A stretch of DNA of 36,814 nt from an uncultured Bacteroidales bacterium (GCA_902776835.1 CACYRK010000030.1:1-36814), one strand, 5' to 3'. Shown: positions 7,725-18,196, numbered from the stretch's first letter. The notes: a model not told the origin generated them from the letters alone. Numbers and translations: made by a program.

Positions 7725-8684
7725 TTATTTGGTGAGGTGGTCGAGGGCTTGCTGAGCGTCGGTGACGCCGGCTTCGGCAGCACGACGATACCATTCGGCG
7801 GCACGCTTGAGGTCGCGCGTCGTGCCCTGACCATTTTCATAAATCTGGCCCATCTTCATCATCGACTCAGCGTCGCCAGCCTCGGCGGCGGTGAGATACC
7901 AATAGGCTGCCATGCCGAGGTCGACGGGCGTGCCTTCGCCGCGCTCATAGCATCCTGCCAAAGCCCGCTCGGCCTCAACCCTGTCGCTCTCTGCCGCTTC
8001 GCATAGCAACGACACAGCAGTGGCAGCATCTTTCTCCACGCCACGGCCTTCGAGATACATCTGAGCCAAAGTATATTGCGCCAAAGCGTTATGATGGTCG
8101 GCAGAGAGGCGATACCATTGTACCGCCAACTCTTGGTTTTTCTCCACCCCTTGGCCCAGTTCGTAACACGTCGCCAGGTTGTTCATGCCAACCGCCGAGC
8201 CACCGTCGGCCGCTTCGGCATAGTATTGGAACGCTTTATCGTAGTCGATCTCGGTGCCTATACCCATCGTATAACAATAGCCTAAGTTGCACATGGCATA
8301 TAAGTTACCGGCATCAGCACCCTGCTTGAAATACCGAAATGCCTCGCCATTATCAGCTGCAGTGCCCTGCCCCTCGTAAAATGCCAGGCCAAGATAATAG
8401 CAAGCCTCGGCGTCGCCACTGTCGGCAGCCTTTTTCAGCCAAGTGAACGACTTGTCGTAATCAACCTCTGTGCCCTCGCCGAAGCGGTACATCATACCTA
8501 AGATGCGCTGGCACTCAACACTGCCCGTCTGGGCGGCCTCAGCCACTAGCGGCAGCGCCTCGACGTAGCGTTCGTTGTTATACAGCCTGACAGCCATGCT
8601 GTCGTCGGCCCTCGCCACACAGGCCATCGAGGCAATCGCAATCACCAAGACAATTCGCAATGATTGAAGAACTATAGTTTTCAT
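7725..8684 (-). CDS. Sel1-repeat (SEL1-like TPR) protein, secreted
   Basis: The 319-residue protein starts with a signal peptide (MKTIVLQSLRIVLVIAIASM, cleavage near VARA). It then consists of about seven tandem Sel1-like repeats of about 36 residues, each with the pattern A-LG-MY--G-GT--D---A--W---AA--G. Examples are MYRFGEGTEVDYDKSFTWLK, FYEGQGTAADNGEAFRYFK and MYLEGRGVEKDAATAV. Such alpha-solenoids mediate protein-protein contacts; no enzymatic domain is visible. The frame is open further upstream, but only from a TTG; the ATG at 8684 gives the signal peptide directly. It is divergent from prfA with 84 bp between starts. The partner is unknown. Confidence 0.88.
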   Translation of the reverse strand: MKTIVLQSLRIVLVIAIASMACVARADDSMAVRLYNNERYVEALPLVAEAAQTGSVECQRILGMMYRFGEGTEVDYDKSFTWLKKAADSGDAEACYYLGLAFYEGQGTAADNGEAFRYFKQGADAGNLYAMCNLGYCYTMGIGTEIDYDKAFQYYAEAADGGSAVGMNNLATCYELGQGVEKNQELAVQWYRLSADHHNALAQYTLAQMYLEGRGVEKDAATAVSLLCEAAESDRVEAERALAGCYERGEGTPVDLGMAAYWYLTAAEAGDAESMMKMGQIYENGQGTTRDLKRAAEWYRRAAEAGVTDAQQALDHLTK

Positions 8685-8741
8685 AATCGTGAAGTTTTCG
8701 ATACTACATACAAAATTAGGCAAAAATTCCGAATTTCTTTG

Positions 8742-8749
8742 TAACTTTG
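8742..8749 (+). promoter_or_regulatory. -7 element of prfA-pyrF
   Basis: TAACTTTG lies 20 bp before the prfA ATG, so the leader should be only a dozen or so bases. This argues against the GTG at 8760 as the start codon. No clear -33 TTTG is present. Confidence 0.6.
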
Positions 8750-8768
8750 CACAATATTTGTGAAAGAC

Positions 8769-9878
8769 ATGGCAGAAAACACACTTTTACAACGCCTTGA
8801 GGGACTTGATGCTCGTTTCGAGGAGATTGGCACCCTCATCACCGACCCGGCCGTGATTGCCGACCAGCAACGTTACGTCAAACTCACCAAGGAATACAAG
8901 AGCCTGGAAACGCTGCTTGCCGCCACTCGCCGTTATCGCCAGATGCTTGACGACATTGCCGACGCTCGCAACGTGCTTGAGCATGAGAGCGACGACGACC
9001 TGCGCGCCATGGCGCGCGAAGAGTATGACGAGGTCACAGCCCAACTTCCCAAGCAAGAAGAGGAGATTAAGTTGCTACTCATCCCCGAGGACCCGGAAGA
9101 CGGCAAGAACGCCGTGCTTGAAATCCGCGCCGGCACGGGCGGTGACGAGGCGGCACTGTTTGCCGGCGACCTGGCGCGCATGTACACGCGCTATTGCGAG
9201 GCCCGCCACTGGAACATACAGGTGTCGAGTTGCACCGAGGGCGCTGCCGGCGGTTACAAGGAGATTATCTTCAGCGTGACGGGCGATGGCGTGTACGGCG
9301 TGCTGAAATACGAGTCGGGCGTGCACCGCGTCCAGCGTGTGCCGGTGACCGAGACACAAGGCCGCGTGCACACGTCGGCAGCCAGTGTTGCCGTGCTGCC
9401 CGAAGCCGAGCCCTTCGACGTGCACATCAACGAGGGCGAGATCAAGTGGGACACCTTCCGCAGCAGCGGCGCCGGCGGCCAGAACGTGAACAAAGTGAAC
9501 TCGGGTGTGCGCTTGCGCTACATGTGGACAAACCCCAACACCGGCGAGCAGCAGGAGATTCTTATCGAATGTACCGAGACGCGCGACCAGCCCAAGAACA
9601 AGGAGCGCGCGCTGGCCCGCTTGCGCACCTTCATTTACGACAACGAGCACCAAAAGTATGTCGACGACATCGCCAGCCGCCGCAAGACGCTGGTGTCGAC
9701 GGGCGACCGTAGCGCAAAAATCCGCACTTACAACTACCCGCAAGGCCGCATCACCGACCACCGCATCGGGTACACAATTTATAACCTGCCGGCCTTCATG
9801 GACGGCGACATCCAAGACTGCATCGACCACCTCATCGTGGCCGAGAATGCTGAAAAACTAAAAGAGACTGAATTATGA
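8769..9878 (+). CDS. prfA: Peptide chain release factor 1
   Basis: The 369-residue factor releases finished peptides at UAA and UAG codons. The anticodon-like PxT motif is Pro192-Val-Thr194 in QRVPVTETQGRVHTS, which identifies RF1 rather than RF2 (SPF). The catalytic GGQ is at 236-238 in SSGAGGQNVNKVNSG. The acidic coiled N-terminal domain and the C-terminal region with RTYNYPQGRITDHR are complete. An in-frame GTG lies three codons upstream, but the ATG at 8769 matches the usual MAENTLLQRLEGLD start. Its TGA overlaps the pyrF ATG (ATGA), so the two genes are translationally coupled. Confidence 0.97.
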   Translation: MAENTLLQRLEGLDARFEEIGTLITDPAVIADQQRYVKLTKEYKSLETLLAATRRYRQMLDDIADARNVLEHESDDDLRAMAREEYDEVTAQLPKQEEEIKLLLIPEDPEDGKNAVLEIRAGTGGDEAALFAGDLARMYTRYCEARHWNIQVSSCTEGAAGGYKEIIFSVTGDGVYGVLKYESGVHRVQRVPVTETQGRVHTSAASVAVLPEAEPFDVHINEGEIKWDTFRSSGAGGQNVNKVNSGVRLRYMWTNPNTGEQQEILIECTETRDQPKNKERALARLRTFIYDNEHQKYVDDIASRRKTLVSTGDRSAKIRTYNYPQGRITDHRIGYTIYNLPAFMDGDIQDCIDHLIVAENAEKLKETEL

Positions 9879-10696
9879 CACGTGACGAATTGCTGGCGCA
9901 AATACGCCAAAAAAAGAGTTTTCTGTGCGTGGGCTTAGACCCCGATATCGCTAAAATGCCGGCCAGCCTCGATGGCGACCTGCTGGCGTTTAACCGCGCC
10001 ATCATCGACGCCACGGCACAATATGCCGTAGCCTTCAAGCCCAACCTGGCGTTCTACGAAGCGCATGGCGTAGCGGGCTACGAGGCATTTGTGGGCACCG
10101 TGGCTTACCTGCGCGAGAACTATCCCGAGGTAATGATTATCGCCGACGCCAAACGCGGCGACATCGGCAACACAAGCCGGATGTATGCTCACAGTTTCTT
10201 TGAGCAGTTGAAGGTCGACGCCATCACCGTAGCGCCCTATATGGGCGAAGACAGTGTTACGCCATTCTTAGGCCACGACGGCAAGTGGGTGATTGTGCTC
10301 GCCCTGACGTCGAACAAGGGAGCGAACGACTTCCAGTTCACCGTCGACCAGTCGGGCGAGCCGCTATACGAACGTGTCATCAGGCGCGTGAGCCAGTGGA
10401 GCGACGAGAACAGCCTGATGTTTGTCGTTGGTGCCACCAAGGCCACGATGCTGCAACGTGTGCGCGAACTTATCCCGCGTCACTTCCTGCTGGTGCCCGG
10501 CGTTGGCGCACAAGGCGGCAGCCTGGCCGAGGTGGCAGAATATGGCATGACCGACGAGTGCGGCCTGATCGTGAACTCCTCGCGCGGCATCATCCATGCC
10601 AGCAGCGGCGACGACTTTGCCACCGTGGCAGCCCAGCGAGCCAGCGCCATTCAGCAAGAGATGGCCACGCTGCTCGCCAAGCACGACATAGATTGA
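9875..10696 (+). CDS. pyrF: Orotidine 5'-phosphate decarboxylase (type 2, long form)
   Basis: The 273-residue enzyme decarboxylates OMP to UMP, the last step of de novo pyrimidine synthesis. The catalytic Lys-Asp array is in IIADAKRGDIG (Asp91, Lys93, Asp96). An earlier Lys lies in VAFKPNLAFYE, and the phosphate-binding end is VPGVGAQGG and IVNSSRGII. The length and the DAKRGDIGNTSRMYA context are those of the longer type 2 (PyrF2) branch. It starts within the last four bases of prfA and clearly shares its transcript, a linkage that appears to be operonic convenience rather than functional. Confidence 0.96.
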   Translation: MTRDELLAQIRQKKSFLCVGLDPDIAKMPASLDGDLLAFNRAIIDATAQYAVAFKPNLAFYEAHGVAGYEAFVGTVAYLRENYPEVMIIADAKRGDIGNTSRMYAHSFFEQLKVDAITVAPYMGEDSVTPFLGHDGKWVIVLALTSNKGANDFQFTVDQSGEPLYERVIRRVSQWSDENSLMFVVGATKATMLQRVRELIPRHFLLVPGVGAQGGSLAEVAEYGMTDECGLIVNSSRGIIHASSGDDFATVAAQRASAIQQEMATLLAKHDID

Positions 10697-10803
10697 GGTT
10701 GTGCCTTAAAGCCTAAATAGTTTTGGGGCATTCCCTGGCAATTATTTCGATTTTTTTTGGTGAAAAAGCAAAATTTTGAGTGCAATCCTGTGAAATTTGG
10801 AAA

Positions 10804-10819
10804 TAATTTTGTAATTTTG
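10804..10819 (+). promoter_or_regulatory. Doubled -7 element upstream of uridine phosphorylase
   Basis: TAATTTTG occurs twice back to back (10804-10811 and 10812-10819), 36-51 bp before the ATG. TTTG motifs at 10775-10778 and 10796-10799 are near but not at ideal spacing. The 10697-10803 stretch holds no gene. Confidence 0.5.
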
Positions 10820-10854
10820 CTTTTTCGTTAAACCTCTAACCGCTTTATTGAGTT

Positions 10855-11739
10855 ATGAAAAAACAAATTATCCCCGACAGTGAGTTGATTATCAATAGCG
10901 ACGGCTCGGTATTCCATATCCACCTGCTTCCTGAGCAGTTGTGTGACAACATTGTGATTTGTGGCGACCCCGGCCGCGTCGACATGATTGCGAGTTACTT
11001 CGACACTCGCGATTTCGAGGTGTCGAGCCGCGAGTTCCACACCATAGGCGGCACCTATAACGGCAAGCCGGTGATGGCTCTGTCGCACGGCATCGGCGGT
11101 GACAACATCGACATCGTGATGACCGAACTTGACGCCCTTGCCAACGTCGACTTCGCCACTCGCATGCCCCGCGAGGAGCACCGCACGCTCAACATTATTC
11201 GCATCGGCACCTCGGGCGGTCTGCAACCTTATGTGCCCGTGGGCACCCCGGTGATTGCCGCCAAGGCTCTGGGCTTCGACGGCGTGCTGAACTACTATGC
11301 TGCCCGCAACAGCGTGAGCGACCTGGACTTTGAGCATGCTTTCTGCGACTATGTGAAGTGGAACCCGCTCTTTGCCAAGCCTTACGTTGTCGATGCCGAC
11401 CCAACCCTGGTCGAGCGTATCGGCCGTGACGACATGGTGCGCGGCTACACCATCAGCGCCGTGGGTTTCTATGGTCCCCAGGGCCGCGAGGTGCGCGCCG
11501 AACTGGCTGAGCCTGAACTGAACAAGCGCATCGAGGAATTTGAGTATGCCGGCGGCCACATCACCAACTATGAAATGGAGAGCGCCGCACTGCAAGGTTT
11601 GGCAAAAATCCTGGGCCACCGCGCAATCACCATTTGCTCGATCATCGCCAACCGCGTTGCCACCAACGTCAACCCGAACTACAAAACGGCGGTTAACGAC
11701 CTGGTGAAGACAGTGCTCGAGCGCCTGCTTGGCGACTGA
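10855..11739 (+). CDS. udp: Uridine phosphorylase / nucleoside phosphorylase family
   Basis: The 294-residue protein belongs to the PNP/UDP phosphorylase family, which splits nucleosides with phosphate to base plus ribose 1-phosphate (salvage). The visible signatures are the phosphate-binding ICGDPGRVD (about 35-43), SHGIGGDNIDI, the IIRIGTSGGLQ loop and the nucleoside-binding NYEMESAALQGLA near 237-250. The EMES motif and the overall layout fit uridine phosphorylase better than PNP, though exact base preference cannot be proven from motifs. It has its own promoter and a strong downstream terminator. Pyrimidine salvage next to pyrF may be coincidence. Confidence 0.9.
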   Translation: MKKQIIPDSELIINSDGSVFHIHLLPEQLCDNIVICGDPGRVDMIASYFDTRDFEVSSREFHTIGGTYNGKPVMALSHGIGGDNIDIVMTELDALANVDFATRMPREEHRTLNIIRIGTSGGLQPYVPVGTPVIAAKALGFDGVLNYYAARNSVSDLDFEHAFCDYVKWNPLFAKPYVVDADPTLVERIGRDDMVRGYTISAVGFYGPQGREVRAELAEPELNKRIEEFEYAGGHITNYEMESAALQGLAKILGHRAITICSIIANRVATNVNPNYKTAVNDLVKTVLERLLGD

Positions 11740-11778
11740 TGCACAAGCACATAATCCCACAGCGGGATAACAAAGAAA

Positions 11779-11819
11779 GCGACGGCTCTGAATCAAATCA
11801 GAGTCGTCGCAAAATTTTT
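11779..11819 (+). terminator. Intrinsic terminator after uridine phosphorylase (probably bidirectional)
   Basis: Arms 11779-11791 and 11798-11810 form a 13-bp stem (GCGACG...CGTCGC) with one G-U pair and the loop ATCAAA. AAAATTTTT follows. It lies between udp (plus) and the small minus-strand gene at 11831 and can serve both. Confidence 0.85.
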
Positions 11820-11830
11820 AATGGAGAGCG

Positions 11831-11989
11831 TCAGTTGGCAACAAAACCGCCTAAGCCAGCGGGCACCATACGATTGTAAGAGTAAGCCCGTGCAAATTGT
11901 TTGATAAATTCAACGGTCGACCGTTTCGGTCCCATAAATGATTGCCCTACCTTGTTCTCCTCTCGATAGTGAGTAGAGGTTTTTTGCAT
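11831..11989 (-). CDS. Small 52-residue protein, uncharacterised
   Basis: An ATG-to-TGA frame on the minus strand encodes 52 residues beginning MQKTSTHYREENKVGQ. It contains GPKRSTVEFIKQFARAYSYN and ends MVPAGLGGFVAN. From memory, the pattern of a helix with FIKQFARAY, then a short linker and a terminal LGGFVxN, recurs in small hypothetical proteins of Bacteroidales, which is why I call it despite its size. The helix is basic and amphipathic; no signal peptide or catalytic motif is present. Its 3' side is protected by the shared terminator at 11779-11819, and its 5' side faces lacZ across about 180 bp of AT-rich DNA. The function is unknown. Confidence 0.65.
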   Translation of the reverse strand: MQKTSTHYREENKVGQSFMGPKRSTVEFIKQFARAYSYNRMVPAGLGGFVAN

Positions 11990-12112
11990 AGGCAATAGAA
12001 TTAGTAAATAAATTAAAATTACATTTATATAACGTAGTGATTACGCATTTATTGCGGAGAAAGAGAGAAATTTTTAAAAAAAATCACGCACTGTCGTTTT
12101 TATTGCGAAAAG

Positions 12113-15368
<3,256 letters not shown>

Positions 15369-15440
15369 TAACAATCTCGGAGTTTAACGACACCTCACGG
15401 CCGCGAATTGTGATCCTTTAGCGGTATCACGAGAAAAACC

Positions 15441-15528
15441 GCAACGACCTTGATAGTGTGAGTTGCGACCTTACGCTGGAATATAATCCACAACACCAGG
15501 CTAATAAGGGTCATCGACACCCTCTCAA
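15441..15528 (+). pseudogene. Decayed fragment duplicated from the beta-galactosidase gene
   Basis: Bases 15464-15484 are identical to 14724-14744 inside the galactosidase gene (encoding CDLTLEY). After a 2-bp deletion, 15485-15497 equal 14747-14759. Weaker similarity continues on both sides (GACACCCTCTCA against GAGACCCTGACG). The deletion shifts the frame and no domain survives. It is the remnant of a second GH2 gene or of a local duplication. The 15369-15440 stretch before it shows nothing else. Confidence 0.75.
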
Positions 15529-15565
15529 TAAACACATACTGATAAGTTTACGATTACTGATAAAT

Positions 15566-15955
15566 ATGGACACTTACAACACCCCCTCAGGCATGAGCCA
15601 ACCCATGCCTCCCGAGCGGCCAAAGTGGCAACGCTACATTGGCTTCATTGGCTTGGGCCTGCTCATAGCCAGCGTCGCCTCAATATATATCTGGAGCGAC
15701 ATTATGCTGATACTGCTCGGCGCCGGTATTGTGCTATGCTTTATCGGCCTGTTCTTCAAACCACGCTGGCCGGCCGTGCTGGGATGCGGCTTGTCGGTCG
15801 TGATAGTTGCTTTCGTTGCCATCATTGCTATTGCCGTTGGGCAGTGGCATGCGCCATACGAGCGTAGCGACTTGGAAGAATACGACTCGCTCGCGGTCGA
15901 CACCGTTGACCTCGAGGCCTTTGAACCAACCGACACTGTAACAATTGTAGATTGA
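15566..15955 (+). CDS. Small membrane protein with three predicted helices
   Basis: The 129-residue protein has a Pro-rich cytoplasmic-looking start (MDTYNTPSGMSQPMPPERPK). Three hydrophobic segments follow, at about 24-42, 45-64 and 69-92. The last 30 residues form a very acidic tail (Asp/Glu/Thr-rich, ending TDTVTIVD). The frame is open upstream to 15458, but those codons lie in the galactosidase remnant, so the ATG at 15566 is preferred. The next gene starts 4 bp after its stop, suggesting co-transcription. I do not recognise the family; a membrane anchor or sensor of unknown role is all that can be said. Confidence 0.75.
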   Translation: MDTYNTPSGMSQPMPPERPKWQRYIGFIGLGLLIASVASIYIWSDIMLILLGAGIVLCFIGLFFKPRWPAVLGCGLSVVIVAFVAIIAIAVGQWHAPYERSDLEEYDSLAVDTVDLEAFEPTDTVTIVD

Positions 15956-15959
15956 CAAC

Positions 15960-16502
15960 ATGAAAAAAATACTTGCCACGCTGCTTATGCTCGCCACGCT
16001 GGGCATGACAGCCCTCGCCGCCGACGATATCGCCGCCATCCGCGAGACGTATAACCACATAAAGGCGCAGATTGCCAATCCCGACCCGATCAACTACGAC
16101 CGCCCCGACAGCACCTGCATCACCATCGACCGCATGCTGCCCGGCTCGGGAATCCAGCATCGCACCATGCGCATCTACTATCAGAACGACGACTGGTATC
16201 CAGGCTGCGACGAGTGCAGTATGCCAAAGATTCTGCTGGCCACCCTGAGTTACAACATCGCGGTATGGGAGTATTACTATGAGTATCTCTTTGACTACGA
16301 GACGCACCAACTGCTCTTCTTCTACGAGCGCCACATCGACTACGACAGCGGCAATCCGGTGGAGAGCCGGCTGTATTTCAAAAACGAGAAACTCATCAAA
16401 GCCGTGCCCGCCGATGCCGGGACAGCAACCGACGTCCAGCAGGCCCTGTACAACGCAAACCACATCAAAGACGTGTTCAACTTAGTGACCTGCGACCTTT
16501 AA
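15960..16502 (+). CDS. Secreted protein of unknown function
   Basis: The 180-residue protein has a clear signal peptide (MKKILATLLMLATLGMTALA, then ADD). The mature part is rich in Tyr and acidic residues, with sequences such as NHIKAQIANPDPINYDR, RIYYQNDDWYPGCDECS and YYYEYLFDYETHQLLFFYER. It ends DVFNLVTCDL. The alternating pattern suggests a beta-rich periplasmic domain. Cys residues near 85-88 (GCDECS) could pair. It begins 4 bp after the membrane-protein gene, so the two probably work together. The TAA stop lies inside the TTTAA target repeat of the adjacent MITE, so the insertion left the reading frame intact. I know of no family for it. Confidence 0.78.
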   Translation: MKKILATLLMLATLGMTALAADDIAAIRETYNHIKAQIANPDPINYDRPDSTCITIDRMLPGSGIQHRTMRIYYQNDDWYPGCDECSMPKILLATLSYNIAVWEYYYEYLFDYETHQLLFFYERHIDYDSGNPVESRLYFKNEKLIKAVPADAGTATDVQQALYNANHIKDVFNLVTCDL

Positions 16503-16685
16503 CCCAAATCGGTCATTAGAAATTATGTTAGAACAGAATTTGTTTTGAGATTATTGCTGTTAGTGAAATCGAAAGCATAGCGGGCTATGGCGAGATTTCA
16601 GTGGCGGCAAGACACCAAAACAAAACTGTTATGGTATAATTAGGAATATAAAATAACATAACTCCGTTCTAATGACCGATTTGGG
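16503..16685. mobile_element. 183-bp palindromic MITE with perfect terminal inverted repeats
   Basis: The ends, 16503-16521 and 16667-16685, are perfect 19-bp inverted repeats (CCCAAATCGGTCATTAGAA). The element is flanked by direct repeats TTTAA at 16498-16502 and 16686-16690; because of the duplicated AA/TT the pairing extends to 21 bp. The interior continues the palindrome: TTATGTTA/TAACATAA, AACAG-TTTGTTTTG against CAAAACAAAACTGTT, and an apical stem around GTGAAATCG and GCATAGC. There is no gene inside. This is the structure of a non-autonomous miniature inverted-repeat element with a TTAA-containing target duplication. The mobilising transposase is not in the window. Confidence 0.8.
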
Positions 16686-16702
16686 TTTAAGCAGCCAACA
16701 AG

Positions 16703-16737
16703 AAAAGCCGCAACTCCATTGCAGAGTTGCGGCTTTT
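16703..16737 (-). terminator. Intrinsic terminator of rpsO (bidirectional)
   Basis: Arms 16703-16716 and 16724-16737 (AAAAGCCGCAACTC / GAGTTGCGGCTTTT) form a 14-bp stem with a 7-nt loop and A/T tracts on both sides. It can therefore end rpsO on the minus strand and the secreted-protein transcript on the plus strand. Confidence 0.9.
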
Positions 16738-16774
16738 TGTGTCACTTGACTTCGCTGTTGCGAGGCTGTGGGGA

Positions 16775-17050
16775 TTACTTGCGGATACCCAGTTCCTTCT
16801 TAGCGATGAGTGCGCGATAGCGGTTGATGTCCTTTGCTGCCAGATAATCCAACAGTTTGCGACGCTTACCAACCAGCATCTTCAGTGCACGTTGAGTCGT
16901 ATGATCCTTCTTGTTGACCTTCAAGTGCTCGGTCAGGTGGGAAATACGGTAAGAGAATAATGCAATCTGTGCCTCGGGAGACCCAGTATCAGTATTGCTG
17001 GCACCGTAAGTTCCAAAGATCTCTTTCTTTTTCTCTGAATCTAAATACAT
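16775..17050 (-). CDS. rpsO: 30S ribosomal protein S15
   Basis: The 91-residue protein starts MYLDSEKKKEIFGTYGASNTD and contains TGSPEAQIALFSYRISHLTEHLK and HTTQRALKMLVGKRRKLLDYL, the invariant 16S rRNA-binding helices of S15. S15 nucleates the platform of the small subunit. The length is normal (89-91). The frame is open further upstream, but the ATG at 17050 is the conserved start. A consensus promoter lies 40 bp upstream, and the 5' leader may carry the autoregulatory structure typical of rpsO, though I cannot show it. Confidence 0.98.
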   Translation of the reverse strand: MYLDSEKKKEIFGTYGASNTDTGSPEAQIALFSYRISHLTEHLKVNKKDHTTQRALKMLVGKRRKLLDYLAAKDINRYRALIAKKELGIRK

Positions 17051-17088
17051 TACGTTAATTATATATGTTGTTTCGCAAAATTGCGGCG

Positions 17089-17119
17089 CAAAATTACACA
17101 AAATTTCCCACACAGCAAA
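17089..17119 (-). promoter_or_regulatory. Promoter of rpsO
   Basis: On the minus strand, TTTG (17119-17116), 19 bp, then TAATTTTG (17096-17089) matches the Bacteroidales consensus, about 40 bp upstream of the start codon. Confidence 0.8.
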
Positions 17120-17188
17120 ACTTGCGCCACTTTTTTTCAGAAAAAACGCATTTTTTCGCTGTTTTTGCGCCCATTGTCGCACAACATC

Positions 17189-17452
17189 TTATGCACGGCG
17201 TGCATAGCAGGCTTGGCTGTGACGCGACAGCGACAGCATGCGCGACCAACCCTGAGTCTTGTTGCGGACAGTCACCCGTGCCAAGCCCACAAAACTGCCT
17301 ATACGCTCGCGAACATAAGCCAGCACGTCGTCCAGGCTTGAAAACCCCGTACCCGAGCAGTTGAGTTTCGCAGCACCGTTGATGCTCACCGTCATCAGCA
17401 ACTGGTCGCTCATGGCCACCGTGTTGCAAATATTCATTGTCATCGTTCCCAT
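17189..17452 (-). CDS. Small 87-residue protein, uncharacterised
   Basis: The frame is the 3' part of a longer open stretch that runs back through the tRNA-Gly antisense, so the true gene is easily missed. From the ATG at 17452 it reads MGTMTMNICNTVAMSDQLLM. It continues TVSINGAAKLNCSGTGFSSL, DDVLAYVRERIGSFVGLARV and TVRNKTQGWSRMLSLSRHSQ. The two beta-strand-like parts flank a helix (SSLDDVLAYVRERIG), and the RNKTQGWS ending looks conserved rather than random. From memory, similar small proteins occur in Bacteroidales without a name. A TAATTTTG -7 element sits 28 bp upstream of the start. Function unknown. Confidence 0.7.
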   Translation of the reverse strand: MGTMTMNICNTVAMSDQLLMTVSINGAAKLNCSGTGFSSLDDVLAYVRERIGSFVGLARVTVRNKTQGWSRMLSLSRHSQACYARRA

Positions 17453-17479
17453 TGTAGTAAGTCGTTTTGTTTTACACTG

Positions 17480-17487
17480 CAAAATTA
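17480..17487 (-). promoter_or_regulatory. -7 element of the 87-residue protein gene
   Basis: The minus strand reads TAATTTTGCAGTGTAAA. It mirrors TAATTTTGCACTGCGTAAA on the plus strand at 17563, so the two divergent genes share similar promoter and initial-transcript sequences. No correctly spaced -33 is obvious. Confidence 0.55.
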
Positions 17488-17562
17488 GGGGGCAGCAGTG
17501 CAAAAAGGCTTCACACATCAGAAAAATCATGTTAAACGTAACGATTATAATGAAAATTGCAG

Positions 17563-17570
17563 TAATTTTG
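17563..17570 (+). promoter_or_regulatory. -7 element of the 121-residue lipoprotein gene
   Basis: TAATTTTG lies 32 bp before the ATG at 17603 and faces away from the -7 at 17487-17480. No TTTG is seen at -33. Confidence 0.55.
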
Positions 17571-17602
17571 CACTGCGTAAAGCCAACAGGCCACACAACA
17601 CA

Positions 17603-17968
17603 ATGAAACACACATTCAAAACCATAGCACTGCTGCCGCTGATAGCCCTCGCCGCTTGCGACAACGCCGGGACAACCGACAACGCCACCGAGGCCGACTC
17701 CATCGCCACCGACACCGTGAAGGAGGCCGTGATGAACCTGCCGCAAAGCAACGGACGCATGGTGACCGGCATTGCCGTCGACGGAGCAAAACGCAGCGTA
17801 GTACTCAAGCAAGGTGCCGACACCGTGTTCTATGATTTGCCCCCCATCGACTTCGCATGGGAAATCGGCGACACGCTCACGCTCACCATTGTCACCACGT
17901 CGAATGGCGACAGCATCACCGCCGTCGAACTCGGCAACCCTGCCGCGGCCGACATGGCAAAGAAATAA
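17603..17968 (+). CDS. Small lipoprotein of unknown function
   Basis: The 121-residue protein starts MKHTFKTIALLPLIALAACD, with the lipidated residue at Cys19. An acidic low-complexity linker follows (DNAGTTDNATEADSIATDT). The folded part, from about residue 45, alternates short strands (RMVTGIAVDG, RSVVLKQGADTVFYDLP, GDTLTLTIVTTSNGDSITAVELG), suggesting a small beta-barrel or OB-like fold. I do not recognise the family. The frame extends upstream to 17498, but the ATG at 17603 gives the lipobox and follows the promoter. It is expected in the outer or inner membrane facing the periplasm. Confidence 0.8.
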   Translation: MKHTFKTIALLPLIALAACDNAGTTDNATEADSIATDTVKEAVMNLPQSNGRMVTGIAVDGAKRSVVLKQGADTVFYDLPPIDFAWEIGDTLTLTIVTTSNGDSITAVELGNPAAADMAKK

Positions 17969-18024
17969 ACGACACACCAACCACCGGCTCCCGCCCTCGC
18001 GGGAAAGCCGATGAACACAAGATT

Positions 18025-18097
18025 GCGGTAGTAGCTCAGTTGGTAGAGCATCAGCTTCCCAAGCTGAGGGCCGCGGGTTCGAGTCCCGTCTACCGCT
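18025..18097 (+). tRNA. tRNA-Gly (anticodon CCC)
   Basis: The 73-nt cloverleaf is complete. The acceptor GCGGTAG pairs with CTACCGC. The D-arm is GCTC-AGTTGGTA-GAGC, and the anticodon arm is TCAGC-TTCCCAA-GCTGA with CCC at 18058-18060. The T-arm loop is TTCGAGT and the discriminator is T. CCA is not encoded. It decodes GGG. A strong hairpin terminator follows at once. Confidence 0.97.
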
Positions 18098-18102
18098 CAA
18101 TT

Positions 18103-18145
18103 AAATAAGTGATTGATTCGCAACGAATTAATCACTTATTTTTAT
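18103..18145 (+). terminator. Intrinsic terminator of tRNA-Gly
   Basis: Arms 18103-18120 and 18124-18141 form an 18-bp stem with one G-U pair and the loop CAA. The stem ends in TTATTTTT on the 3' side. Confidence 0.85.
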
Positions 18146-18196
18146 CAACCTTCGGCGACGGTCTTTGGATGTTGAGACTTCCCCTAAGGGTGCTGA

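Noticed and set aside
8760..8768. GTG start three codons upstream in prfA
   Set aside because: It lies about 10 bp after the -7 box, and the ATG at 8769 matches the usual protein start.
17453..18100. Minus-strand frame beginning SGRRDSNPRPSAWEADALPTE, upstream part of a 303-codon open stretch
   Set aside because: It starts in the antisense of tRNA-Gly, a known source of false genes, and overlaps the 121-residue lipoprotein gene. Only its last 87 codons are kept as a gene.
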